A stretch of DNA of 33,089 bases from Sperchopsis tessellata (GCA_033557685.1 JAWQRN010000246.1:1-33089); one strand, 5' to 3'. Counted from the first letter of the stretch, positions 1-9,785 are shown. Notes: generated by a model not told the origin, from the sequence alone. Translations and numbers: made by a program.

Positions 1-341
1 ATATATATATATTTCAATACTTCTACAATGTCCGTCCCACGTGCGGTGTTTACTGCCATTGAGAACAACCCAAACGTAATCAATATGATGTTTTGTGGTG
101 TTGCCAGTAGTGAGCAGCCTATTTTGTTTTGTAGAATTAAAAAGTGTTTAAGAATAGCAAATAAGAAGGATCTGCGTCCACATTGCGTGTTCCCTATGCA
201 TTTGAAAATCGAGTATTAAAAAGTTATGATAATAGACCATATATTATATTCTCGCAGACAAATTCATTGAACTTCGAGCGTAACTGGTTAGTTGTATCTA
301 GGAAACTAATACGTTTAATATCCGCATTGTCTATACATTTT
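1..341. other. AT-rich edge with unrecognised small ORF
   Basis: The window opens in a short (AT)n run. A 63-codon plus-strand ORF starts at the ATG at 28 and ends at 219. I recognise no domain in it, it has no flanking signals I trust, and it may be a chance ORF or the end of something lying outside the window. Nothing else is visible here. Confidence 0.3.
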
Positions 342-534
342 TAACATAGAATACCGTATTATTATTGCTTGAAGCTGCTGGACTCGAAATTTCCGGCAAT
401 AAAAGTGATCGCTGCAAATTTGTGTGCGAGAAAGATTAAAAGGATTGGCGAAAGCAGAGGCTATGAAAAAGAGCACGGAACAGCGAGGGTTCAATTAGAC
501 TGGGATGAGACCAACAAATCGGCTTCCCACATAT
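342..534 (+). other. Unrecognised coding-like open stretch without ATG
   Basis: One plus-strand frame stays open from just after a TAA (339-341) to a TAG (about 532-534). The translation has balanced, soluble, charged composition (for example KVIAANLCARKIKRIGESRG and HGTARVQLDWDE), unlike the Asn/Lys/Ile/Phe-rich chance ORFs elsewhere in the window. There is no ATG, so if real it would be an exon or an element fragment. An AG at the end of a T-rich run near 372 could be an acceptor, but this is weak. I recognise no family. It lies just upstream of the LTR-like block at 635-732, so it could equally be 5' sequence of a degraded retroelement. Confidence 0.25.
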
Positions 535-634
535 AGATATAGCCTGGACACATACACAAAGATACAACCAGATTGTACGCATTGGTGCTCACATACAAAC
601 AAACACATACGTAGGACGTCACGCAGACATCCTT

Positions 635-732
635 TATAAAGCTATCCATCCCTGCAGAAGTTGAAGCAGTATCAGCCGACTAGTTGGAAGCAGTAGTACT
701 AATAGTAGGGGAATCTACTCTCTGTCAATAAA
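635..732 (+). promoter_or_regulatory. LTR-like promoter/polyA block (TATA, initiator, AATAAA)
   Basis: TATAAAG lies at 635-641. About 33 bp later GCAGT (666-670) fits an arthropod-type initiator, and AATAAA follows at 727-732, about 60 bp after the presumed start. A TATA box, a start site and a polyA signal packed within 100 bp are typical of the U3-R-U5 arrangement of an LTR. I found no second copy in the window, no primer-binding site and no clear TG/CA ends, so a solo or truncated LTR is an inference. A host promoter or a coincidence in AT-rich DNA is possible. Confidence 0.35.
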
Positions 733-769
733 GCCTAATTAGTTAGATCGGAACAAGATTATAGCTATT

Positions 770-1257
770 TAGAAAATGTGAAACTTTGTTGCCAGTAGAT
801 TTATCTTGGATTTAACCCTTGTTAGATCCAGAGAGGAATGCGATTCTTAACATTTTATTTGACACGTCTAAATTCGAATTGCTTAGGGTTGACTGCAATT
901 TGTTTTTTTATAAGTTAAGCCTGATTTATAGTCGTAGCTTTTAGTAGATATATACATAGATGTATATACAGTTTTTGCTGCTATACAAAATAACTAGGAG
1001 AAAGATGATTAAGCATCAACGTAGATTAATAGAGCAAAAAATAAAGGAGTTAACATTACTAAAAATATAAACACTAGAAAACATGAATCTGATGCGAGTT
1101 TGTGTTGCTATCAATATCCTTACTTAATTTTTTTTCCCAAATCTCTCTATACTTTCTCAAATCTTTACACTTTATCAAGCATGACCTTCAATTCCTTCTA
1201 ATTCTTACGAGTTTATTTCTTATAATCTAACCAACTCCATATAAATATTTTCACTCA
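770..1257. other. AT-rich spacer with pyrimidine-rich tract
   Basis: No gene was recognised. The right part (about 1127-1259) is a loose pyrimidine-rich tract ending in CAG, which mimics a 3' splice site in front of the next feature. Confidence 0.5.
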
Positions 1258-1408
1258 GGTCTACCTACACAGGAACCGGACAAAATGCAGACAGCCAACT
1301 TGCCGACGGTTAACTTTCCCACAGCTGAAATCCCGGCAGACTACATTGCCGACAAACCAACTTCTCAACAAATCAGCACCCCGACGGACCAACGTCTCGA
1401 AAAAATAA
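1258..1408 (+). repeat. Degenerate 16-bp repeat (CCAACTTCCCGATAAA-like), open in one frame
   Basis: From about 1288 the sequence can be parsed as imperfect units resembling CCAACTTGCCGACGG or CCAACTTCTCAACAAA. The same motif occurs in reverse orientation at 4999-5075, which argues for a dispersed repeat. One frame is open for about 50 codons up to a TGA at about 1411 and is rich in Pro and Thr (LPTVNFPTAEIPADY), and a pyrimidine tract plus CAG precedes it. It could therefore also be read as a terminal exon with AATAAA at its end. I prefer the repeat reading because a 16-bp unit (48 bp per three copies) naturally keeps a frame open. Confidence 0.45.
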
Positions 1409-1769
1409 AATGATATATATATTTACATATATATTTTCACCCTAGTGTTGATTATATACTGAATTTGTTTGTTGTTTGTATATTTATTATGCCTATCTTG
1501 GGATTTTCTGGTTGTTGTGCTGAAATTAAAAATTTTATTTTGACCAAATCCGACAAATAAATAATAGTTTATCTTTCTGATGTCTAGATTTTGATAGCAG
1601 TTATATGTAATGCATACTATTTGCAAAAATATAAAAAATATAACCCATTTTGCTCAATCAGCTCAGGTTTTTTTACTACCTCGATTTTTTTAAAGTTGGT
1701 ATTATACAAATAAATCATATAAATCACAGTTATGAAACTATGTAGACTTAGACTTGCATTCAGTGTTAA

Positions 1770-1770
<1 letters not shown>

Positions 1771-1816
<46 letters not shown>
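1771..1816. repeat. (TA)n microsatellite, 46 bp
   Basis: An uninterrupted TA dinucleotide run lies inside the inverted-repeat element, between its left arm and the 3' end of its broken gene. Confidence 0.95.
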
Positions 1817-1818
<2 letters not shown>

Positions 1819-1828
1819 GATACGGGAA

Positions 1829-2430
1829 CACCATTATTGTGAAAGAAGGGACCTTTTCAAGGACTTTCGTGTGTGATTTGCATGTGGAACATGTCTCTTG
1901 AGGTATCAGCAATAGGCCTAAGTATGTTCTCATTCCAGCGACCCAGATACCTCTCATCCATCACTTTAATGTTTTGATGAAAGCTGTCACCTTAATTCTC
2001 GCTGTAATCCCCACATTTTTCAGTAAAGTAATCTAAATGTGAGCTTAGAAATTGCATTTTAATGGACATACGTACCCAAGAACCTGGAAGCTCCGCATGA
2101 GTTCCTCAACAACCTAGTCATACACTGGCAATTTTGGCATCTCTCGTAAGCTCCCTGATCTAAAGGCCGTCAAAAATACCTGCCATTTTAGTTTGGCCTC
2201 ACTGACACGTGGATACTTTTGATATAGGAAAGCAAAAGCTCTACTTTCATTGTTTAGTGCCTTGATATTTTTTTTCATAAGAACAAGTTTGATGTGAAGC
2301 GGTAGAACCATAATTTCCTGAGGATCTACTAGAGCTTCTGAGAGAACATTGTGCAAACCTGGTTTCAGGCCAGGCCTTGCTTCCCAGACGCGTTTGACAT
2401 AGTGTTCCATATCTACTCAAATATCGCACA
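1829..2430 (-). pseudogene. Broken protein of a recurrent arthropod repeat family (LHIKLxLMK / FHQxIKVMDERY)
   Basis: Read on the minus strand, the N-terminal part (2114-2410) shows LVDPQEI followed by LPLHIKLVLMKKNIKAL and SEAKLKW. After a stop and a frame change near 2113, the downstream part (about 2085-1850) reads MSIKMQFLSSHLDYF, then FHQNIKVMDERYLGRWNEN. I remember this combination, LHIKLGLMK then an HLD motif, an RFHQDI motif and a YQGRWNE motif, as a family found in many copies in arthropod genomes. I do not know its biochemical function and do not assign one. The copy is dead: at least one stop separates the two halves, another stop lies just before the FHQ motif, and the canonical Arg before FHQ is replaced. 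It sits between inverted repeats, which suggests that it belongs to, or was captured by, a DNA transposon. Confidence 0.65.
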
Positions 2431-2850
2431 GGCATAGAAAATAGGGATATTTGGTGTAGCGCCTTGTTAAGCCAGCACTCATCACACAAACTTTAATTAC
2501 GTATAGTGTTAACTAGCTAATAATAATACCTTTTCTAGGTCTCAAATATAAACTTAATTTCCTGAAAAGGCCCTTTCTTCCATATTAACTGTATTTTTGT
2601 ACTATGTCATATATTTCATGTACATCTGACAAAATCATCATAATTTCATAATATTTATTTGATTTATCTCCGTAATGCCTACATTATAGAAATCGAGGTA
2701 TTAAAAAGCTGGCCTCATTGCGCAAAATGAGTTATATTTTTTAATTCAGCATGCATTAAGTGTAAAAGAACAGCTATAAAAATCTTGACCTCAAAAATAA
2801 CGTAGACCAGTGTAATAGAAAACAATCTTGTAACAAATCAATTTAAAATG

Positions 2851-3447
2851 CAAAATGCAATATCACCAAAAATATATGGTCTACCAAAATACACTACTGT
2901 ACCACTGCGACCCATCGCCAGTTGTATCCAATCACAATATATTAAAGCACCAAAATACCTCGCAGACATTTTTAGCAATATCGGTCACAAAAACGAACAC
3001 TACATTAAAGACTCATGGTAGTTTGCTCAGTTTATCACAAAACAAATTTACTCAGAAAAGCATATACTTATATCATTAGACGTCACTTATTTATTCACAC
3101 CCATATTATTAATACTTATTCAAAGTTCGAAACCGGCGGACTGAAACTAAACAATTCACCATAATCCCAAAGTGTAAATTCTTAGACATTATCGCAACAA
3201 TTATAATAAACTGCAATTCCTACTTTTATTAATTCCTATGGTAGGATCATTTAGCTGTTTCAGCAACATTCGTTGCTCTAGAAGCAAGGAACTAATAAAT
3301 GAAATTTTAACCTACTTTCTTCAAAAGGTATCGAGACAAAACAATGATATAAATGGAATTCTCCATCAATTCAATAATTATGTAAAACAAATACAAGTCA
3401 CCCACACATTAGAAATAACTAATAAAATATATTTTCTAGATATGTAA
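2851..3447 (+). pseudogene. Penelope-like retroelement, reverse transcriptase remnant
   Basis: One frame encodes the order of motifs expected in a Penelope-like reverse transcriptase: YGLPK (2875-2889), PLRPIAS, KYLADIF, HYIKDSW, then ILISLDVTYLFT (3064-3099). The Asp in SLDVT is the first catalytic Asp of the palm. Further on, MVGSFSCFSNI (from 3238) resembles the GSPxSxxxANI block, and INGILHQFNNY to IYFLDM (3350-3444) matches the stretch that precedes the final NFLDV motif. The YVDD box that should lie between them is missing, so the enzyme is dead. There are in-frame stops at about 3019 and 3142. No GIY-YIG endonuclease domain was seen downstream. The remnant begins about 60 bp after the right arm of the neighbouring inverted-repeat element and is followed by the MULE remnant. 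Confidence 0.8.
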
Positions 3448-3649
3448 TAACAGAAATATTATATTTATGGTTTAGAATTTATAATAATTTTCGTCGTGGA
3501 AACGTGTCGTTATACAAGGCTATAATAAAATGTCTATAATATAAAATTTAGCAGTATTAGGGTATTAACCCTTCTAGAGAAAATTCGTAAAATTATTTCA
3601 TCTCAAATAAAACAACAAAATCAGCGTGCATCGATATTTGAAGGCGAAG

Positions 3650-4714
3650 GAGAAAAATTGCACTTGTAAAAGCAGAGCAGCCACCAAATGTTTAAATGAA
3701 CCGCATCATCTTTAGACGTTTATAGATCATAATCACGGTCCAGAACCACGTTTATTATTAAAATTGTTCGGAAAATTAAGGTACATGCAAACGAAACAAT
3801 CAGATCATTCAGATTAATACATTTATTGCTCTTCAACAGAATCAGTTGTAGATACCATCAAGAAATGGTCTCTGCAAGGTAATATAACGTATACAATAAG
3901 CAAACCATCCGAATCACAGTCACTGGATGAAATTGATATTTCAGTTTTTTTTTTATTTAAAACGTTAAATAGAGAAATAGACTCTGCAGCGAGAGAAGGC
4001 GGAACCTTTATCATACGCTAAATACTGTGCTATGGACGCTGCGTTCAAAACCACACTCACTTTTTTTTATCAGCTGTATAAGATCATGTACACGTTGGTT
4101 CTGAAAATTATTGATGTTTACTCCTAGTTTACGTAATAAAGACCAACAATAGTGAAAAAATATAAATACATATTTTAAGGCTTGATTTACTTTTGTAACT
4201 GTCTGATATTAACGATTCTAAACGTGAATTTCTGAGAGTGTCTAATAAAGCTCTCTTTCAGCTGTGGCAGTGTATTTAGAGAAGGGTTCAAGTAAGTAGA
4301 TTTGAATCTCGATGCTGCACAGACGAAGATTTCAATTTAATGCTGCGTCATTTATTTGCCTCGATATTTATTCCGTTAGATGAAGTTCCGGAAGCATTTA
4401 ATGTTCCCAAGCCTTATTTGCCACCAAATGTTAGTAACGTGATTGAGTGGTTTGAGAACAATTACTTTCATGGAAGAATATGACGTAATTTGCGAAATGA
4501 GACTCCTATTCTGACCCTGCTGCTGTTGCCACCAATTTTGTTTTCTATTTATAACTTCATTCAACTGGGAAATTCATGTGCCCAAAATAAAGTCGAATTT
4601 AGTTGGACGAGCACACTTAGAATCATCAATCAAAGAATTTCAGAAAAAAACATCAGAAAGTATAAAACCAAGTGGAATGCATATTTCACGGTGAACTCCG
4701 TCCAAAGCACATGA
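3650..4714 (+). pseudogene. FLYWCH/MULE-type transposase remnant
   Basis: Several frames together give the order of a FLYWCH-MULE protein. A zinc-finger remnant reads KNCTCKSRAATK (3651-3686) and ends DHNHGPEP (3725-3748). The MULE core starts at MDAAFKTTLTFFYQLY (4031-4078), matching the DGTFKTxPxxFYQLY motif whose first Asp is catalytic. LFQLWQCI (about 4255-4278) matches the block where the HFxQ motif lies. IPLDEVPEAFN, then LPPNVSNVIEWFENNY, NLRNETP and AQNKVE (4371-4597) form the C-terminal part, in which the Glu of NKVE is the third catalytic residue. The AWHRRW segment that should follow NKVE has been lost. Many stops and frameshifts occur, and the middle around the second Asp is not readable. 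FLYWCH-MULE proteins act as transposases of Mutator-like elements. No terminal inverted repeats were found. Confidence 0.8.
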
Positions 4715-4998
4715 AAGTGGTAAGCTGGAATTTGAACGGTTGTGAATGGTGGTGACAATCGGTCTGTGGTGAGCTACCTTTGCGGTATTGAGCATAGTAT
4801 TTCGATTTATATATAGATAATTTTGTTTTCTATATATTATTTCAAATTATTATTGATTATTGAATGTACAATGACCCTACGTATTATATAGCAATCACAT
4901 GCATTTCTAGTTGAACAACTTCAGTTTTAAATAAATAAAATTAGTTTAAAATTTTCATTCGGTCGAAATAATACCTAATTTTTCTAGTAGTTTATTTG
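4715..4998. other. AT-rich spacer, nothing recognised
   Basis: Possible 3' sequence of the MULE remnant, but no terminus is visible. Confidence 0.5.
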
Positions 4999-5075
4999 TC
5001 AACAAGTTGGTTTTCGGGATTTTGGTTTATCGGGAAGTTAGTTTATCAGGAACTTGCCCGTTGCCAAGTTGACAG
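4999..5075 (-). repeat. Degenerate 16-bp repeat, inverted relative to 1258-1408
   Basis: On the minus strand the block parses into about five units of CCAACTTCCCGATAAA type (TCAACTTGGCAACGGG, CAAGTTCCTGATAAA, CTAACTTCCCGATAAA, CCAAAATCCCGAAAA, CCAACTTGTTGACAAA). The same unit type lies in the plus orientation near 1300. The two blocks face each other 3.7 kb apart with three dead elements between them. They could be subterminal repeats of one large old element or independent copies of a dispersed repeat. Confidence 0.55.
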
Positions 5076-7142
5076 TTATCCAACACATAAATTAATTGCA
5101 ATCCATAATGCCTCTTATTGCATAAATACTTTTTATGTTCTTGAAATCTCATTTAAAGAACTAATATTGCCTTATTCATGTCACTAAAAACAATTAATAA
5201 AACTATATAACAAAACTACATAGAAACCTACTATATTTTTCTTTAAATATTTCTACATAATTTTTTTTATTTTTTAGTAAAAAATGACATTATTGCCATA
5301 AAATTACAGTATTATAGTAGCTTGAGAAACAATCTTAACAAACACAAAATATTACATAGAAAATCTAACCTAATATATTATTAAATTCATAAATTAATTT
5401 TCATAAATCTATTATGTCGAGGACTGTAAAACAATTAGTAGGACTACTTTCAGCAGAAACCTCTAGTATTTTTGACTAATAAAAAAAATTGAGCAATCGT
5501 TATTAGTTAATTGTTAAGATCTAGTAAATGGCTATAAGACAGGGGAATTAGAAAATATTAGAATAGTACAGATGATAGATTAACACACTGTCAATACGAA
5601 GTACTTCAAGAAAATATAATATTTCAGCAGCAAAAAGTTGTTGATTTCGGGCCATTCTACTACTTTTCAACCACTGTTCAATATATTAATGACAGTGCAA
5701 GTTTAACTTCATAAGACTGGTAGATATGACGATATTTTAAAAATTAACATTACTTTTCATGGCTCGATTCGTTTATTTCCATTAAAGCATGAGTAAACAT
5801 AAGGGCTTTCTCAAAATATCAAATTTATTTGGATAGTAATTAAGAATATGCTATATATAATTATTTTACTAAACTAGAGAATACATCAAAAATGATGATG
5901 GTAGAGGAGAAAACTGAAGTTAGCTATAAATCTAGAATTTCATTAATACTTATGGCTTAGCAAATGTGCATGTGTTACCTTCTTAAGGACTATAATAGAC
6001 CGAAAGCCTGTAGTCTATTTGAACTAGAACAGGTCACTTTTGAGGTTTGATTGGAAACCATTTTGGATATGCAAATGAGACATTTACAAATTCTTAAATA
6101 GACGTTGCTGATACATAGCCATTGATGTGCTTATATAAACACAAACAAATGTGGCGTTTGTATTCTTGCTCACTAATAGTACTAATATGCTGCAGACATG
6201 TGGTATCACTTTACATGGGTCCTTAAAAGTCTAATGGTGCTGGACAACTTCAATCACCAAGGAAGAGTCTTTACAAATTATTGTTATAGGCAGCATAAAC
6301 CAATATATATCTGAATTCTCTATAAAGTTATAACTAAACGTTAAGGGAATTAATGGCGGACTACTTATGATTTATGAAAAGCAGCAAATAATTATGATTG
6401 TGTAGTTGAAGAATTTTATTATATTGTCATAAGAATTTTATTTTAGTAATAATGTTTTAGCGATTGAAATGTCTGGAAGCATATTAGCAGCATGAGATAA
6501 TGGATGCAGAGAATGAACAAAAATTATATACTTTAAATTAGATTCTGGAGAACAATTATGTGGTCGAATTTTCAAAAATAAGTAATTCTTACCTGTGTGT
6601 TGGTAAATTACAGAAAATTAGACTCACGTAAAATATGTTTCTAAGACAAACAAAAAAACCATAATAATTTTAAATTTGTAGGTGGTGAATCGAATGACTT
6701 ATATATTCAAAATTTTCATATTATGGCTTCGCATTTCACTTCCAGAAAATAATCGCGTCAACTATGGGAATTCAGTCCGAGATAAGCGTAGACTATTTCA
6801 ATCTTTCGTATTAGTATATAAGATAAACCGATACTACTCGATAAAATCAGGGCTTAAACAATTATTTTTTAAACTATTTGGTATACAGGTTGCTGGTAAT
6901 TTAATAATAAGTTTTAGTTTTATTAGAAAAATCCCAGATTTTCAAGTTACAACTATATAAATAACACTAGATATCGACTTCTACTAATTGTAATTTTAAT
7001 ACATGGTTGACACCTTGACAGTGTTTTATTAATAATAAAATAAACAATTTAAAGTAAAAGTTTAAATGTAAAATTTACGCCGTTTATAAATAGAATTAAA
7101 TTGTTTGCTACCTTAGCCAGCTTGAATATATTATTTTTGTGT
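5076..7142. other. About 2 kb of AT-rich sequence without recognisable genes
   Basis: I see no protein motif, inverted repeat or tandem repeat that I would defend. A 92-codon open stretch at 6682-6960 begins at a non-ATG codon and is rich in Ile, Phe, Lys and Asn, as expected of a chance ORF. Confidence 0.5.
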
Positions 7143-7885
7143 ACCTCTAATAATGCGCTTACTCACGACCTTAAAGCATTTTTACAAGAAATTATATATT
7201 TATCCGTACGCCTAGAATAACTAGATACTAACAGAGCAGTGTTAATGATATCTTAATAATAGAAATACTGTATCTACCATAATTTCGGCTTGTTATTTTT
7301 AGAGGCATGTTTTATTTTTATATTTAATCTATTAACTTGGCCGCTTTGATTATGATTTCATTTGATCAAATCTCTGAAAATAATATATTCCTGTACTGCT
7401 AAGCAAGTAACAAAATCCACTATATACGAAAATAGCGATTTCATATAGATTTAATGTAAAGAAAGTGCAACCTTCAAATACATCTCATAATACGTTTACT
7501 CGTATATAATAAAACAAATATGTATTCATAAGTATGCGATAAATAATTACTACCATTAATCTGGTAACTATTAGATATGATCTAATAAAATTTCCAAAAA
7601 ATAATTTCTTGTCTATTAATGTTCATTTCATATAATTATTATGCAATTGCAACATTGAAGTATTGGAAAACCTCTCTTACTATACTTACTCGCGACCTTA
7701 AAGCATTCATATAATAAATTAAATATGTATTTGTATGTCCGTGACAGGGTTTTTACTGCAATTTCGGATTATTCCTATATTTTTCAATGTTTAATAACTG
7801 TATTTAATATATTAACTTGACCAATTTGATTGAACTTTGATTCTATCAAATTTATAGAAATAATGCATACATTTAAATAATTTAG
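7143..7885 (+). repeat. Satellite, forward block A (about 360-bp monomer)
   Basis: Three diverged or deleted monomers start near 7144, 7481 and 7671, each with a CCTCTMATAAT or CATCTCATAAT head. A head-proximal anchor (ACTCRCGACCTTAAAGCATT) is present at about 7161 and 7689. Later anchors are an ACAGAGCAGTG motif, a GCTTGTTATTTTTAG-like motif and TTTCATATAGAT. Start-to-start distances of 337 and 190 bp indicate internal deletions. The repeat is noncoding and old, judging by the amount of divergence. Confidence 0.8.
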
Positions 7886-8524
7886 TAATGATTTTATAAC
7901 AATAATAATTATAGCTTTCACAAACAAAAATTGTTATAAAAACTTCATCTGGATCCAATAAATGTATTCAATTGACTATATCTGTAGATAAAACTAACGT
8001 CTCCGCAATACAGATAAACAACTATTTTTCTAAAGGTAACAACATATAAATATCTTTTGGTGAATTATAAAACATTTTATAGCAGATGCTAAGATATTTT
8101 GTCAAAGTGATGTATAAATCTGGACCTCTTCTTAGACAATAAAAAACAATTTAAGTAACTTAAATTAGACTTTATACATTCCAATGACTTCGAAAGAGGT
8201 TGTCTATGAAATACGCAAAGTAATACAGTGTGTTCGAAATGGGTTTCGCATTGTAATATTTTTTAAAAGACAAGAACTATTTAATTTTTTAGTTTTTGGC
8301 GTAATCATTTTACACGGTATACTTTGGAACATGTCATTTCTAATTATAAAATATTTTATTGACTTTTCATTCACGTCTGTATGTAAAATTATGGTACTTA
8401 CTTTTACAGCGTTAATTATTATCTCAAGCTCAAAAAAATGCATTTATTGTTACTAGTCCTCACTATGTACAAGTAAGTTTATAACTGTGCACACTTCCTT
8501 ATATAAGTCTATTATATTTATTTA
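7886..8524. other. Non-repeat block inside the satellite, with a 90-codon ORF
   Basis: I cannot match this 640-bp block to the monomer. It holds a plus-strand ORF (ATG at 8184, stop at 8454-8456) whose product would be 90 residues with a hydrophobic middle (FLVFGVIILHGILW) and a second hydrophobic stretch near the end (IMVLTFTALIIISS). No family was recognised. Hydrophobic ORFs arise easily by chance in DNA this rich in T, so I do not call a gene. The block may be an insertion that disrupted the array, or a monomer decayed beyond recognition. Confidence 0.35.
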
Positions 8525-8930
8525 ATTTATTATTTGTATTAATGTTAAATTTGATTTAATTTAATCTCGAAAAAGCATCGAAGTTAACATATTAAATACA
8601 GAAATAAAATATGCATCGAAAAATATGGGAACAAGCCGAAATGACAAATGTACACCGTGTTTCTGTCATTAAAACGTCATCAGCACTGTTCGGTAAGTAA
8701 TGAGCTGTATTCCACCTACGAATAAATATTTAATTTCTTGCATAAATACTTTAAAGGCGTATGTAAGCATATTAGGAAAAGTATAGCAATGTTTCAATTG
8801 AATTATAATTATGTTAATTTTTTTAATATCAATCTACACGGAGTAGCTATTTTCGCATAAGTATAAGAATGTGTTGCTTCCTTAGCTAACCATGAACGCA
8901 TTATTTTGTAAATTGAATAATTTAAATCTA
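8525..8930 (-). repeat. Satellite, inverted block (slightly more than one monomer)
   Basis: The reverse complement of this block matches the neighbouring forward monomers along its length: AACAGTGCTGATGACG, TTTCGGCTTGTTCCCATA, TTTTCGATGCAT, TTAACTTCGATGCTTT, and on the other side TTCAATTGAAACATTG, TATGCTTACATACGCC and AAATAGCTACTCCGTG. The forward blocks on both sides run the opposite way, so this segment was inverted, or amplified from an inverted copy. Confidence 0.8.
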
Positions 8931-8934
8931 CATC

Positions 8935-9785
8935 CAAGAATCCAAGTAGAGAAATCCACCACCCTAAAGCATTTATACAATAAATTAAGTATGTATTCGT
9001 ACGTGATATATAGCTAATTACTAAGAGAGTAGTGCTGATGACATCTTAAAATACGGTGTCCACTGCAATCTCGGCATGATCGCATACTTTTCGATGAATG
9101 TAGATTCTTGTGTCAACGAAGCAACAAATTTTTAAATTTTTACAAAAATTGCTATTTCGTATAGATGAATATTAAAAAATTAATCTCATGTTTATTCAAT
9201 TGCAACATTGAAACATTGATATGCCTCTCATAATATGCTTACCCACGACCTTATAGCATTTATATAAGAAATCAAATATGTATACTAACGCTGGGTACAG
9301 CAAATTACTGACAGAGCAGTGCTGATTATATCTTAATGACTGAAATACGGTCTCCACTGCAGTTTTGGCTTGTTCCAATAATTTTCGATGCAAGTCTGTT
9401 TTATGTATATATTATTTAAGAAGCTTTGCTTGAGATGTCATTAAGTCAAATTTCAAAATAATGCATTTATGTGCGGCAAAGGAACAATTTTTTTTTCTAC
9501 GCTAAAATAGTTATTTCGTGCAGCTGAATATTAAAAAAAATAATTTAATCTTTAGTCAATTGAAACATTGAAATATTGCGATACCTCTCATAATATTCAT
9601 ACCTACGACTTTACAGTATTTAACACGGTGACCACTGCAAATTTGGTTTATTCCCATAAATTTCTTTGAATGTTTGATTTCTGCACTTAATATGTTAATT
9701 TAGACGCTTTGCTCGAAATATAATTAAATCAAGTATCAAAATAATACATTCGTCGGCGGCCAAGGAAGTAACAAATTATTAAACC
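8935..9785 (+). repeat. Satellite, forward block B (about 360-bp monomer)
   Basis: Monomers start near 8946 (head degraded), 9224 and 9584. Heads read CCTCTCATAATATGC and CCTCTCATAATATTC, and the junction sequence TCAATTGMAACATTGAAAYATTG precedes the second and third. The 9224-to-9584 spacing of 360 bp is the best estimate of the monomer length. The last monomer is missing part of its middle and ends near 9785 after GGCCAAGGAAGTAACAAATT. An apparent minus-strand ORF at 9196-9393 is just monomer sequence. Confidence 0.85.

Larger units (their letters stand above)
1582..2792 (-). mobile_element. Unclassified DNA element with long terminal inverted repeats
   Basis: The left end (1582-1720) and right end (2655-2792) are inverted copies of each other over roughly 130 bp with scattered mismatches and small gaps. 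The best-conserved cores are TACCTCGAT at 1677-1685 against ATCGAGGTA at 2691-2699, and the ATATAACYCATTTTG motif near 1638 and 2725. Between them lies a broken minus-strand gene (about 1829-2430). The total of about 1.2 kb and long inverted repeats fit a DNA transposon, probably internally deleted. I cannot name the superfamily. An (AT)n run of 46 bp has grown just beyond the 3' end of the gene. No target-site duplication was identified. Confidence 0.75.

Noticed and set aside
2247..2489. 80-codon minus-strand ORF starting MCDECWLNK
   Set aside because: Most of it is the wrong frame over the repeat-family protein at 2114-2410; only the first residues may belong to that protein's N-terminus.
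3823..4014. 63-codon minus-strand ORF with an acidic/Ser stretch
   Set aside because: It overlaps the plus-strand MULE remnant and is an antisense shadow of it.
6682..6960. 92-codon open frame
   Set aside because: It starts at a non-ATG codon, is rich in Ile/Phe/Asn/Lys and has no motif; expected by chance in AT-rich DNA.
9196..9393. 65-codon minus-strand ORF
   Set aside because: It lies wholly inside satellite monomers and is not open in the other monomers.
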